Shown piece by piece: positions 26,146 through 35,371 of a stretch of 64,000 bases of DNA (position 1 is its first letter; each line of letters starts with the position of its first letter). Where the stretch lies: positions 28,097 to 92,096 of the forward strand of contig CAVUAC010000100.1 in NCBI GenBank assembly GCA_963739335.1, in the 5' to 3' direction. The notes under the pieces are model-generated. The model searched no databases. It worked only from the letters and a program-made list of their open reading frames with translations, and was not told the DNA's origin. A program made the translations under genes and the position numbers. The DNA is from UBA9647 sp963739335 (lineage in GTDB: Bacteria > Bacteroidota > Ignavibacteria > UBA10030).

Positions 26146-28922
26146 GGGGAGTACCTCAGCGGCTCGTCAAATCCTTTTCCGGACTCAAAATACAACTCGG
26201 CCAGATTGACGCCATCCCAGTCGAAGCCGGTGAGTAGCTTCGTGTAGTATGCGGCGATGCTGTCCACGCATGCCGGCTCTGTCAATGCGAGGGGATAACG
26301 CCATGCGGGGGGGGCATCTTCTCCCTTGTAGTTTTTCTCACGGAACTCCGGGTGGTTTCGCCAGAACTTCTGGGTCAACTGAGGCGGCTCGAGCCAGGCG
26401 TAGATCAAGATGCCGTTGGCGTGTGCAAGCCGAATGAGTCGCGCATAGTCATAGGTGTACTTGGGATATTCATGCCAGCCGCCGACGTGAATCCTGCGGA
26501 TGCCTGCACGCACCCACTGTTTCACAAGATCTTCGACAGAGACATTCGGCCGCAGGCCCGGATCGAAGTACGCTTCGAGGTTTTCCCTCCGGATGATTGG
26601 GCCGAGCCGGAAGTAGCGTTTCACATAGTCAAGCAGATACGGATAGCAGCTGTAGCCGCGTTGTGAGTACGGATCAAAATGCGATCCAAAGAAGATGACC
26701 TTCCCTTTTCCTACGGTAACTCCGATGACGATCGGTGCATCAGTGGCGGCATCCTGGCAGAAGACCTCATCGACATTTTCCACGTTCAGCTTATAAATTG
26801 GTACGGGATCTCGCCAGGCAATTGACTCGTCGGGATACGCACGATCTCGAACACTCCGCAATTTCAGTTGTGCCGTGCTGAAGTGGATGCCGAGTTCTTC
26901 CGCCAGATCGTTTTTGTGATCTGTGATCAGGTTGCCGCCTTCCTGGACAAACCTGACGATAGCGTCATAATCATGAGGCTTGAGCGAATCAATGAACGCG
27001 AAGGGAGCGATCACCAGATTGTAACTCTGCAGCCTGAGCTCCTGACCCACGAAGATGGTGTCGACATTGATGTGCACTGCCCTGAAGACCGATGCGAAGG
27101 AAGCCTGATCGTTGAATGAAGCTCCCCGTGCGTGATGGTTCCAGAGAATCGCCACTCGAGCATCATGCCAATCGGGCTCGCCCACAAACACCTTGGTAAT
27201 CACTCCGTTTGCTTTTGACAGGAGATTTTGCACGAAGCCCATCTCGTGCGACCGGAACTCGATGGGTTCCGACTTGTACGTTTCTCCCGGCTTCAGTTCG
27301 ATGTGCCGGGAAACCGGACCTTGGATCCTGTTGTCCGAGACAATCCTCCGGATGACATCTCCGTCGGTGTCGAAATATGCCTCAGCCAGGTATTGATCTT
27401 GCAGCGTGATCTCGTACGACTGTGTACCGGAGAGTATCACCCGGTCCCTGGTCTTCACCCAGTTCGTCTGTTCCGACAGGTCGATGTACGTGTAGCCGAG
27501 TTTCTCGACGCCATCCACAAGCTCCTTGAGGAGATCAAGATTGAGGAAGGAATGGAAGAAGCAGGAGGCGAAACCGTCCCGAACAGCAAGATTTGCCTTC
27601 GCGTTCTTGATAATGTCCTGTATGTATGTCTCGCTGATGGCTTTGTCTGGATTCAGGGGGACATACCCAAGGTTTTCCGGTATGATTCGCTGGCCGAACA
27701 AGTCGTTCTTGATGATGTAGGGGAACGCCTGGCTGTAGTCGGCATCTTCGAGCGACAGGCGTTGTTCCATGGCTGTGCTGAAGAACTTCGAGACTGTCTG
27801 ATAGAGGAGAAATGAGGCGGTGTAGTGCGGCGTCTCCCAGACGAGGGGGTACAGGCCGTTCTTCATGAACTCTTGAATCCCCAACTCAAGCTTCTGCGCG
27901 ATGCCGTCAGCCGTCTCCCGTTTGATGGGCTTGTTGGTACTCGCATCCCAGAATTCATAATCTATTGCCGTCACGCCCTTATATTGATGGGTGACGCCAT
28001 GCATCTCGATCGTTGCGCCGTTGCGCACCATATACTTGAGCGCATCGACAAGGTCCGGTTTATCGGAGAGACTGACTCGAATCCCTTGTCCCGGATCGAC
28101 ATAGAAAGGAATGACACCGACGACGAAGGGAATTCCTTTCGCAGAAAGAATGTCAGCGATCTCCCGGAGATGGTCGGGATTGTCCAGCGGACTGACGTCC
28201 TCAATTCGTATCAAGGCGGAGTGAGACTCTTCGTGATTCTCGCCGAGGAAATCATGAAGCAAATCCGCAAAGAGAATGTACCGGTCCGACTCCGTTGCAT
28301 CCGCGAACGGTGAATCGGCAATGTAGGTTAGGTTCGCCGATGTGATCATGTATGGCAGCTCGCGCTTGCGTTTCGACGACACTGCCGTTGAGAGGACATT
28401 GACCTGCTTGCGATTGGTGATGTTGATGACGTTGAGGTTCGGCTCCCCCTTTGTGAAGGTTCGGTTCCCGAATCGTACGGCATCAAATGTCGAGAGGGAA
28501 TCGATCTGACTGACGCTGAACCCAAAGCGTTTCGCGACGGGGAAACGCTGAGAGAAGTCCTCGAATCCTGTATTCAGCCAATAGATTCGGCTGTCGAGCG
28601 AGAGCACGTCCTGAGCAAACGTCGCGGGCACAGCGTTGTGCGCATTGAATCCGATGTAGAACGTCAGATCGTATCGCTTCATCTCTCGGGGAGCATACTC
28701 GTTGACTCCTTTGAGCGTATATCGTGCATCGAAGTGTCCGAGGAGCGCCGCGAGCTGGCGACCGTCGCCCATCGCGTAGTTCTTCAGGTCGGTGTTTCCT
28801 TCGACCAGGATCAGGACGTTCTTTTGGGTCGGCGTATCAGCTGTCGCAGAGGGGGAACGAGCGACGAGACTGAGGAGAAGGACAAGGAAAAGGGGAACAA
28901 AACGAATCATGGGATCCTTCAA
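26091..28922 (-). CDS. Deacetylase/hydrolase-like exopolysaccharide protein, N-terminal part (frameshifted)
   Basis: A secreted protein with a signal peptide (MIRFVPLFLVLLLSLVARSPS). A DUF2334/polysaccharide-deacetylase-like domain begins near residue 236 (ALIRIEDVSPLDNPDHL) and has EMHGVTHQY at 306-314, the likely metal-binding acid and histidines. A glutamine-amidotransferase-like fold follows (NLVIAPFAFIDS, FVQEGGNLITDHK). A TIM-barrel hydrolase-like domain starts near 780 (AGIRRIHVGGWHEYPKYTYD, ILIYAWLEPPQ). The combination recalls PgaB and PelA, which deacetylate and cut exopolysaccharides, but the domain order differs. Its ATG abuts the wecB stop. True reading leaves this frame at about 26147; the last 19 residues before the stop at 26091 are frameshift product. 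Confidence 0.8.
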   Translation of the reverse strand: MKDPMIRFVPLFLVLLLSLVARSPSATADTPTQKNVLILVEGNTDLKNYAMGDGRQLAALLGHFDARYTLKGVNEYAPREMKRYDLTFYIGFNAHNAVPATFAQDVLSLDSRIYWLNTGFEDFSQRFPVAKRFGFSVSQIDSLSTFDAVRFGNRTFTKGEPNLNVINITNRKQVNVLSTAVSSKRKRELPYMITSANLTYIADSPFADATESDRYILFADLLHDFLGENHEESHSALIRIEDVSPLDNPDHLREIADILSAKGIPFVVGVIPFYVDPGQGIRVSLSDKPDLVDALKYMVRNGATIEMHGVTHQYKGVTAIDYEFWDASTNKPIKRETADGIAQKLELGIQEFMKNGLYPLVWETPHYTASFLLYQTVSKFFSTAMEQRLSLEDADYSQAFPYIIKNDLFGQRIIPENLGYVPLNPDKAISETYIQDIIKNAKANLAVRDGFASCFFHSFLNLDLLKELVDGVEKLGYTYIDLSEQTNWVKTRDRVILSGTQSYEITLQDQYLAEAYFDTDGDVIRRIVSDNRIQGPVSRHIELKPGETYKSEPIEFRSHEMGFVQNLLSKANGVITKVFVGEPDWHDARVAILWNHHARGASFNDQASFASVFRAVHINVDTIFVGQELRLQSYNLVIAPFAFIDSLKPHDYDAIVRFVQEGGNLITDHKNDLAEELGIHFSTAQLKLRSVRDRAYPDESIAWRDPVPIYKLNVENVDEVFCQDAATDAPIVIGVTVGKGKVIFFGSHFDPYSQRGYSCYPYLLDYVKRYFRLGPIIRRENLEAYFDPGLRPNVSVEDLVKQWVRAGIRRIHVGGWHEYPKYTYDYARLIRLAHANGILIYAWLEPPQLTQKFWRNHPEFREKNYKGEDAPPAWRYPLALTEPACVDSIAAYYTKLLTGFDWDGVNLAELYFESGKGFDEPLRYSPCIPLQCGKSNENTESTF

Positions 28923-30083
28923 TCACCGTGGTCGAAACTCTGCCGGCTTCTTCCTGGTGAAGCCGAAAAAGTGTTCGAGGGACTGAATAGTGCGTCGTGA
29001 GGCGTATCCATCACCGTACGGATTGGTCGCTGATGCCATCCGATCGTAAGCTCTTGCATCCTCGAGCAACGTCCTTGCCGCTGATGTGATCTTCGATGGT
29101 TCGAGTCCGACCAACCGCACCGTTCCGTACTGCACAGCTTCGGGCCGCTCGGTGACTTTCCTTAGAACGAGGATGGGCTTGCCGAGCGAAGGTCCCTCCT
29201 CCTGAACGCCACCTGAGTCGGTGAGGATCAGATACGACCGCGCCATGAGATTCACAAACTCGCTGTATGGGAGCGGTTCGACCAGGATGACGTTCTTTGT
29301 TCTGCCGAGAATGGGGTACACGACTTCGCGCACGATGGGATTGAGATGAACGGGGAAAACGAAACGGTCGTCGGGATACCGATGCGCCAGTTTCCTGACG
29401 GCTTCGCACGCCCCGGTCATGGGCGTTCCCCAGTTCTCCCGCCGGTGCATCGTGAGCAAAATGATTCTTCTCTTCTCCTTCACGAATTGATTCAGCCGAT
29501 CGTCTGAGAAGTCATACACCTTCTTGATCGAATATCGCAGTGCATCGATGACGGAGTTGCCGGTGATGACGACATGGCTCGCGCGTATCCCCTCTCGAAG
29601 GAGAGCCTTCTTGGCCGTCGAAGTCGGAGCGAAGTGGAGGTCAGCGATGCAGCTCGTCAATCGACGATTGATTTCTTCGGGAAATGGATTTGCTTTGTCC
29701 TGAGTCCGCAATCCCGCCTCAACGTGTCCGACCGGAATCTGCCGATAGAATGCGGCAAGGCTGCCGACAAAGGTCGTCGTGGTGTCCCCCTGAACGAGCA
29801 CCATGTCAGGCGCTGTCTCGACAAGAACGTCATCAAGAGCAGCAATGGTGTTCCTGGTGAGACGTGCGAGAGATTGTTTCGGCTCCATGATGTTGAGGTC
29901 GTAGTCGGGTTTGATCTTGAAGACATCCAGGACCTGGTCCAGCATGTGCCGGTGTTGAGCCGTTGCGATGGTGATCGACCGGAAATGAGGATGCTTCCGG
30001 AGCTCGAGGATGATCGGCGCGAGCTTGATGGTATCGGGACGCGTACCGAAAATGACTGCAATGATCTTTTTCCGAGGTGGCAT
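28923..30083 (-). CDS. wecB: UDP-N-acetylglucosamine 2-epimerase (non-hydrolysing)
   Basis: Interconverts UDP-GlcNAc and UDP-ManNAc for surface polysaccharides. It is 386 residues from the ATG at 30083; a TTG seven codons upstream is the alternative. Family motifs are clear: FGTRPDTIKLAPII at the N-terminus, VQGDTTTTFVGSLAAFY, GHVEAGLRTQDKANPFPEEINRR, the HRRENWG segment and LTDSGGVQEEGPSLGKPILVLR near the C-terminus. It is the first gene of the operon that continues into the deacetylase-like protein and the GT2 synthase, and supplies the sugar nucleotide. Confidence 0.94.
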   Translation of the reverse strand: MPPRKKIIAVIFGTRPDTIKLAPIILELRKHPHFRSITIATAQHRHMLDQVLDVFKIKPDYDLNIMEPKQSLARLTRNTIAALDDVLVETAPDMVLVQGDTTTTFVGSLAAFYRQIPVGHVEAGLRTQDKANPFPEEINRRLTSCIADLHFAPTSTAKKALLREGIRASHVVITGNSVIDALRYSIKKVYDFSDDRLNQFVKEKRRIILLTMHRRENWGTPMTGACEAVRKLAHRYPDDRFVFPVHLNPIVREVVYPILGRTKNVILVEPLPYSEFVNLMARSYLILTDSGGVQEEGPSLGKPILVLRKVTERPEAVQYGTVRLVGLEPSKITSAARTLLEDARAYDRMASATNPYGDGYASRRTIQSLEHFFGFTRKKPAEFRPR

Positions 30084-30220
30084 AGTTTGCTGTCGGGACA
30101 ACAATGGAAACAGGATGAACTCTCTGCCCTTAACGTCACGGGGCTACAAGATAAGCAAGAAAGAGGAAATGAAAAAGGCGATCGCGGTATTAACGATTTC
30201 TAATCAGTCAACTCCTCACC

Positions 30221-30249
30221 TTGATAATAGCTCCAATATATGCTACATT
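30221..30249 (+). promoter_or_regulatory. Promoter of the giant TPR gene, nearly leaderless
   Basis: TTGATA (30221-30226), 17 bases, TACATT (30244-30249). The expected transcript start at about 30256 is only a couple of bases before the ATG at 30258, so the mRNA would be leaderless, in keeping with the missing ribosome site. Confidence 0.5.
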
Positions 30250-30257
30250 TTCTCTAT

Positions 30258-33200
30258 ATGAAGCATCGAACCATCCTCGTGCTGGTCCTCTCTCTCGCGT
30301 GGTACCCCGTCTGCCTCAGTCAGGACACGAAGGAAAACGCGGACTTCAAACTCGCGGTCAATCTCTACAACGACAAGCTCTACGACCTCGCCCTCGAACA
30401 ATTCCGTCAGTTCGTGGCCACCTTCCCCAATACGCAACAGGGCATTGAAGCCAGATTCTATCTTGGATTATCCCAGTTAAAGCTCGGCAAGCACGATGAT
30501 GCCCGGTTAACCTTTCAGAATTTTGCCCTTGCCTTTCCAGATCATCCGAAAGCGCCCGAGGCCTGGTGGAATGTGGCCGAATCCTACGTTGCCCTCAAGA
30601 ATCTCAGGGAAGCCGCGCTCGCGTTTGAACGTGTCAAGACGTTTCATCCGAAGAGCAAGCTTGCGCCCGGCGCCCTGGTCAAGTCGGGTGAATACTTTGA
30701 GCAATCAGGCGATCTGGAAAGTGCGCGCAAAGTCCTTCGCACGTTGATTCAGGACTATTCTTCCGCCGACGTGATCCTCCCGGCAAGGCTGCGACTCGCC
30801 CGGATGTATTGGTCCGACAATCAGTTCGAACTCGCCCGCGCTGAAGCGAAACGCGTGGCCGATGCTTCGAAGGAGCCCAATCTGACTGCGCAGGCGCTTG
30901 TGCTTCTTGCGCGTTCGCTCGCCAGTTTGAACAAGACGGAAGAGGCCCAGCATGCGTTGGACGATGTGGTCAAGAGTTATCGCTCAACGTCGAGCTACTA
31001 TTCTGCTCTCCTGTTTCTCGGTTCGCTTCAGCGGACACTCGGCTCTGCTGATGAGGCCTTCGATTCCTGGAGACTCATCGAGCTCGATTCTGCGCAGGCG
31101 CCGCCGGATGTTCGTCAGCAGGCATTGCTCGAAGCAGGAAGCGGCTATCTCTTGCGTAGCGAGCAGGCAAAGGCTCTCGAGCAATTTGAAAAAGCTTCAG
31201 CCATTCCCGGACCCTGGCGCACGGAGGCCCTTTTCAAAGCGGGCGTTGCGGCTGAGCAAACAGGGGAATTGTCAAGAGCTCAAGCCTTTTTGAGGTTGGC
31301 TCTTGCCGACAGCATATCGCAAGCCAGCAAAGGAGATGTCCTTCTTGCCGCGGCGAGGGTGGCAGCGAAGGCTGAGAGCCACTACGATGCTCTCCGATTC
31401 TATGCACAGTTCCAGGCTCAATATCCCAACGATCAACGACTCGCGGCAGTGCTCCTCGAAGTCGCCAATCTCCACAGAGATCATCTCCACGACTACCTTC
31501 AGGCGATCGCGAATTTTGAAAGCCTCGTCCGTGCTTTTCCAACAAGCCCGCTCGTTGACGATGCTCTCTTTGGTCGCGCGGAGGCACTCCGCCTGAGTGG
31601 GGCGCTCGACCGCGCACTCGAGGCGTATGAAGATCTTCAGAAGAGGTACCCGGCAAGCGACTACGCAGCCGCCGCCCATCAGGCAGCGTTCCGCATCAGC
31701 ACGTTCAAGTTGAAGAACAAAGAGTCTGGCCTCGAGAAGCTCGCGCTGCTTGTGGGGGACGTCATTGCGCAGCAATCCAAGGGGGAACTGGCCTTCAGGC
31801 TTGGGGAGATCTACTTCCATGACCTCAAGGACTTCGGCAAAGCGGCAGCGCAGTACGGAGCGGCGCTGCGAATGGGGTTGTCTCTCGACGAACAAGCAAC
31901 TGCGTGGTACAACTTGGCCAAGGCGAATGAATATTCCGGCGTGCAGGATGGGAGCGGTGATGCGCCGCCGAAGATAGAGCCGTTGGTGCAAGCGATTGCA
32001 GCATATGATTCGCTCCTGAAGGTCTCGCCGGCAGGCAATCTCTCTGATGAAGCGATCGCGGCTCAATTGAATGTGCGCCTCCAGTTGGCGGCTGGAGCGG
32101 CAGATGTTCGCAAAGTGAGCGCTGAATTCTTCCAGGCTCATCCCGCAGTGAACCGGAAGGACGCAATCTATTATGCACTGGGAGAAGCGTACAGAAAGAG
32201 GAAGAGCGCTGAGGATGCGGCCCTGTCGTACGGGCAGGCTCTCAAGGAACGTCCATTGAAGGATGTCGAAGGCAACGCAATGTTCCGTCTCGGGGAAGCG
32301 TTCTCCACGCTTGGTCAGATTGACACAGCGGCTGTTACCTACCAGGAGTACCTGAGGAGATTTCCGAATCACGAATTCACCGCCCGTGCAGCCTGGGAGC
32401 TGGCACGATACTATACCGGTCGAGGCGATGCATCGCGAGCGATCGATCTCTACAAGCAGATCGAGCAATCCTTCTTCTATGTATCATTTGCCAACCAGCT
32501 TGAACGAGCTCGTGCCGATGCTTACTATGCGGCCGGTGATGAGGCTGGCGCTTTCGAGCACTATCAATCGCTTCTCCGGACATCCGGAGTTGACGTCGCA
32601 GCTCCAACACAGATTCCCCTCGATGTGGTCTATAACATTGCAGTATGCTGTGGCAAACTCGGCAAGCGAGCGGAGGCAAAGCACTACTTCGCCGAATACT
32701 TGTTCCGCGATGTCACATCCGAGCGGGCTGGCCAGGTGTTCTATGCTCTTGCGACCACTGCAAAGGAAGAGAATGACGTTGCGCTTGCCGCGCAGTATTT
32801 GCAGCGCGCCAGCAAGTTCACGTTTAGTAATTCCACGGGGATGAACCCAGCGGCGTTCGAGGCGGCAGAGCTTTTTTTCAAGAACGAGGAGTATGCCAAC
32901 GCAATTTCACGCTACAAGGAGGTTGCAGACAAGGCTTCCAGCGATTCGCTCAAGCAGTACGTTCAATCCAGAATAGTTGTCTCCTACTTCCGTCTGAACA
33001 ACGTCAAGGAGGCTGACGCACGAGCAGCCCTCTTCATCAAATCCTTCCCGAAACAGGAGCGCTATGCGGCCGAGTTTGAGTACGAGCGGGGAACGTACTT
33101 CCTCCGCAAGGATGAATACGTTTCCGCGAAGAAGTACTTCGACAATGTGATACAGAAGTATTCAGCCACTGCGGTCGTTGCCGATGCGATGTACGGAAAT

Positions 33201-33914
33201 GCCCGTGTCGCCGAGCTGTCAGGCAAGGTGGCGGACGCTACGAAGCAGTACGAGACCATCCTCCTGCGTTTTGCTGCTGATCCGATTGCTCCCCGCGTGC
33301 GACTGGCCCTCGGTAATCTCTACTACGGCCAGGAGCAATGGGATCCTGCTGCCCGTCAGTACAAGGCCATTCTGGACAGCGAGAGTCGCTCGCCTGATCT
33401 GATCCAGTACGCGATGAACAACCTGATCATGGCGTACAAACAGCTCTCGCTCTTTGACGCCGCGCTGGAGCTGACGCGCAAGTACATTGACCGCTACCCT
33501 GACGATCCGGAACTGATGAACAAACGGATCGACATCGGCGTTCTCTATCAGCGGCTTGGTTACTACGATCAATCGGTGCTGCACCTCCGGAGTCTCCTGG
33601 AGAATGCCGACGCGGATGTGGAAGCCGAAGTGCGCTACTACATTGGTGAAGCGTACTTCTACAAGGGAGACTACCAGCAGGCAATCCTCGAATTCCTGAA
33701 GGTCCCCTATCTTGTCACGAAGAAGACGAAGGCGGACTGGGCGGCAACATCATACTACATGGCTGGACAGGCCTACGAGAAGATGTCGAAGTTCGACCAG
33801 GCGATCACGATGTACAAACAAATCATCAGCCGCCCCGGTGTCGATGCAACATTCAAGACAGGTGCTCAGCGAGAAATCGATCGCGTGAATGCACTGTTGA
33901 AAACGAATAGATAG
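30258..33914 (+). CDS. Giant TPR-repeat secreted protein
   Basis: A 1218-residue protein with a signal peptide (MKHRTILVLVLSLAWYPVCLSQ) followed by TPR-like repeats over its entire length, for example NDKLYDLALEQFRQFVATFP, YQEYLRRFPNHEFTARAAWE and YYIGEAYFYKGDYQQAILEF. There is no other domain. It should be periplasmic or outer-membrane-associated, acting as a scaffold like the YbgF/BamD-type TPR proteins. It faces away from the exopolysaccharide operon, so a role in export is possible but not shown. The ATG at 30258 is preferred over 30240 because the latter lies within the -10 region. Confidence 0.85.
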   Translation: MKHRTILVLVLSLAWYPVCLSQDTKENADFKLAVNLYNDKLYDLALEQFRQFVATFPNTQQGIEARFYLGLSQLKLGKHDDARLTFQNFALAFPDHPKAPEAWWNVAESYVALKNLREAALAFERVKTFHPKSKLAPGALVKSGEYFEQSGDLESARKVLRTLIQDYSSADVILPARLRLARMYWSDNQFELARAEAKRVADASKEPNLTAQALVLLARSLASLNKTEEAQHALDDVVKSYRSTSSYYSALLFLGSLQRTLGSADEAFDSWRLIELDSAQAPPDVRQQALLEAGSGYLLRSEQAKALEQFEKASAIPGPWRTEALFKAGVAAEQTGELSRAQAFLRLALADSISQASKGDVLLAAARVAAKAESHYDALRFYAQFQAQYPNDQRLAAVLLEVANLHRDHLHDYLQAIANFESLVRAFPTSPLVDDALFGRAEALRLSGALDRALEAYEDLQKRYPASDYAAAAHQAAFRISTFKLKNKESGLEKLALLVGDVIAQQSKGELAFRLGEIYFHDLKDFGKAAAQYGAALRMGLSLDEQATAWYNLAKANEYSGVQDGSGDAPPKIEPLVQAIAAYDSLLKVSPAGNLSDEAIAAQLNVRLQLAAGAADVRKVSAEFFQAHPAVNRKDAIYYALGEAYRKRKSAEDAALSYGQALKERPLKDVEGNAMFRLGEAFSTLGQIDTAAVTYQEYLRRFPNHEFTARAAWELARYYTGRGDASRAIDLYKQIEQSFFYVSFANQLERARADAYYAAGDEAGAFEHYQSLLRTSGVDVAAPTQIPLDVVYNIAVCCGKLGKRAEAKHYFAEYLFRDVTSERAGQVFYALATTAKEENDVALAAQYLQRASKFTFSNSTGMNPAAFEAAELFFKNEEYANAISRYKEVADKASSDSLKQYVQSRIVVSYFRLNNVKEADARAALFIKSFPKQERYAAEFEYERGTYFLRKDEYVSAKKYFDNVIQKYSATAVVADAMYGNARVAELSGKVADATKQYETILLRFAADPIAPRVRLALGNLYYGQEQWDPAARQYKAILDSESRSPDLIQYAMNNLIMAYKQLSLFDAALELTRKYIDRYPDDPELMNKRIDIGVLYQRLGYYDQSVLHLRSLLENADADVEAEVRYYIGEAYFYKGDYQQAILEFLKVPYLVTKKTKADWAATSYYMAGQAYEKMSKFDQAITMYKQIISRPGVDATFKTGAQREIDRVNALLKTNR

Positions 33915-33917
33915 GAA

Positions 33918-34035
33918 ATGGATAATTAGTTTAATTGGTTAATTGGTCAATTGGCCAGTTAACAAATCACCCCTCACCAATTAACCAATCACCAGTTAAC
34001 CATTCACAAATTAACCACTCACCAATCACCACTCT
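33918..34035. repeat. Heptamer/octamer repeats with opposed arms
   Basis: The left arm is built of TTAATTGG/TCAATTGG units (33931-33960) and the right arm of CCAATTAA, CCAATCA, CCAGTTAA and CCATTCA units (33977-34032). The arms are complementary, giving a long AT-rich hairpin. It lies between the TPR gene and the next gene and has the same architecture as the block at 17505-17640. Confidence 0.7.
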
Positions 34036-34048
34036 TTCCTCGCCCCTG

Positions 34049-35329
34049 ATGGGTTACATTTTTGAAACTGAAATAGAGATCATCATGAATGGCGTCCGCG
34101 CCCGCACGATTGGGGAAGCGGAGAGCATTCGGCTGAAGGAAATTCTGAAAGCGAATCTTCACCCCGCGCTCAAGGCCTACTTCAAAGCAAGGGTGTGGCA
34201 ATTGCTTCAGCAGGAACGCCTGACGGAAGTGCGCTCGAAGAGATTCCCGTACATGTTGCAAGAGGTCCTTCGATTGCAGGAGCAAATCGACCTTCTCTTG
34301 GTCTACAATTATGAATTCGGCCAGCACGACTTTTCGCTGATGCTCGACCACGCTGTTCACTTCCAGTTCAATTTCCTCTGTCGCCCCCAGTGGACGCTCC
34401 TCAACTTCGTCTTCGAAAGTCAGCGGCGTCGCCCCACGTCGGACATTCGGCGCAAGTTGCGCTACTGCGTGGACTACGCCTACTACGCGGAGATCATCAA
34501 ACGCTATATTGAAGAACGGGGCCTGGTTGAGATGACGTACGAGGAGTTCAGCGAGTTGGTGGAGAAGATCGACCAGGAAATTGTGTCCCGGCACACGAGT
34601 GTCGAGCTCGCGCTCATGACGCGGCCTATCATCCATTTCATCGAATCCTCGCAGGCTGCAGAGGTCAAACCGCTCTCCGAAGCGACACTTCCCATCAATG
34701 CTGCCATCGTCTTTTTTGAGGACAAGAAGCTCAATGACATCAAAGAGCGGCTCGAGTCGGAACGCGATGGCCGGGGCCTTGCCGAAGTGAGCCTTCGCCA
34801 GCTGGCAATCATCATCGAGAAGGTCCGCACGGGTAGCGAAGACGCAGAGGTGACGTTTCCCGAGGACCACGCAGAGGAAGCAACGGTCGGCGAAGTTCCG
34901 GTCGAGCCTCAACCGGCCCCCGAGGCGCAGCCCGAAGCGCCTACGGCTGCAAAGGTCTTGAAGGTCTTCTCCGATTTTGAAGAAGATGAACCGATCGTTA
35001 CGTTTGGAGAGGCCGAGACCGAGCGCCTGGCTGGAACTGCAGAAGAAGGCGAGACGTTCGCGGGTGGAATGGTGAACCTTCATTCCCTTTTCTCGCCTTC
35101 GGAAGAAAAAACTTTCATCAAGAAGGTGTTTCACAAGGACGACCTCATGTTCCGCGAGGCGCTCGATCGTATCAACCAGATGACAGACTGGAAGGAAGCA
35201 GCGAAGTATCTTCAGGATATGTTCATCACCAACGACGTCGACCCATTTTCGGAAGAGGCAATCCTCTTCACCGACAAGATCCAAAACAGGTTCCTGCCTG
35301 GTGAAGAGCCGAAGCAGGAAGGCGCGTAG
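34049..35329 (+). CDS. Conserved hypothetical protein next to obgE
   Basis: A 426-residue cytosolic protein I do not recognise. The N-terminal 230 residues are helical and rich in charged and aromatic residues (FKARVWQLLQQERLTEVRSK, CVDYAYYAEIIKRYIEERG). An acidic, proline-rich linker follows (about 270-310). The C-terminus (KTFIKKVFHKDDLMFREALDRIN) is again helical. The open frame extends back to 33935, but that part is repeat sequence. ATG 34049 and ATG 34085 are the two candidate starts, neither with a clear ribosome site. It is probably co-transcribed with obgE 42 bases downstream. Confidence 0.6.
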   Translation: MGYIFETEIEIIMNGVRARTIGEAESIRLKEILKANLHPALKAYFKARVWQLLQQERLTEVRSKRFPYMLQEVLRLQEQIDLLLVYNYEFGQHDFSLMLDHAVHFQFNFLCRPQWTLLNFVFESQRRRPTSDIRRKLRYCVDYAYYAEIIKRYIEERGLVEMTYEEFSELVEKIDQEIVSRHTSVELALMTRPIIHFIESSQAAEVKPLSEATLPINAAIVFFEDKKLNDIKERLESERDGRGLAEVSLRQLAIIIEKVRTGSEDAEVTFPEDHAEEATVGEVPVEPQPAPEAQPEAPTAAKVLKVFSDFEEDEPIVTFGEAETERLAGTAEEGETFAGGMVNLHSLFSPSEEKTFIKKVFHKDDLMFREALDRINQMTDWKEAAKYLQDMFITNDVDPFSEEAILFTDKIQNRFLPGEEPKQEGA

Positions 35330-35371
35330 TTCCAGCGACGTTGTCCGTTTCCCACTCATTCTCCAGCCACT

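Noticed and set aside
31272..32468. A 398-codon minus-strand open frame
   Set aside because: Antisense to the TPR protein, whose repeats are unmistakable.
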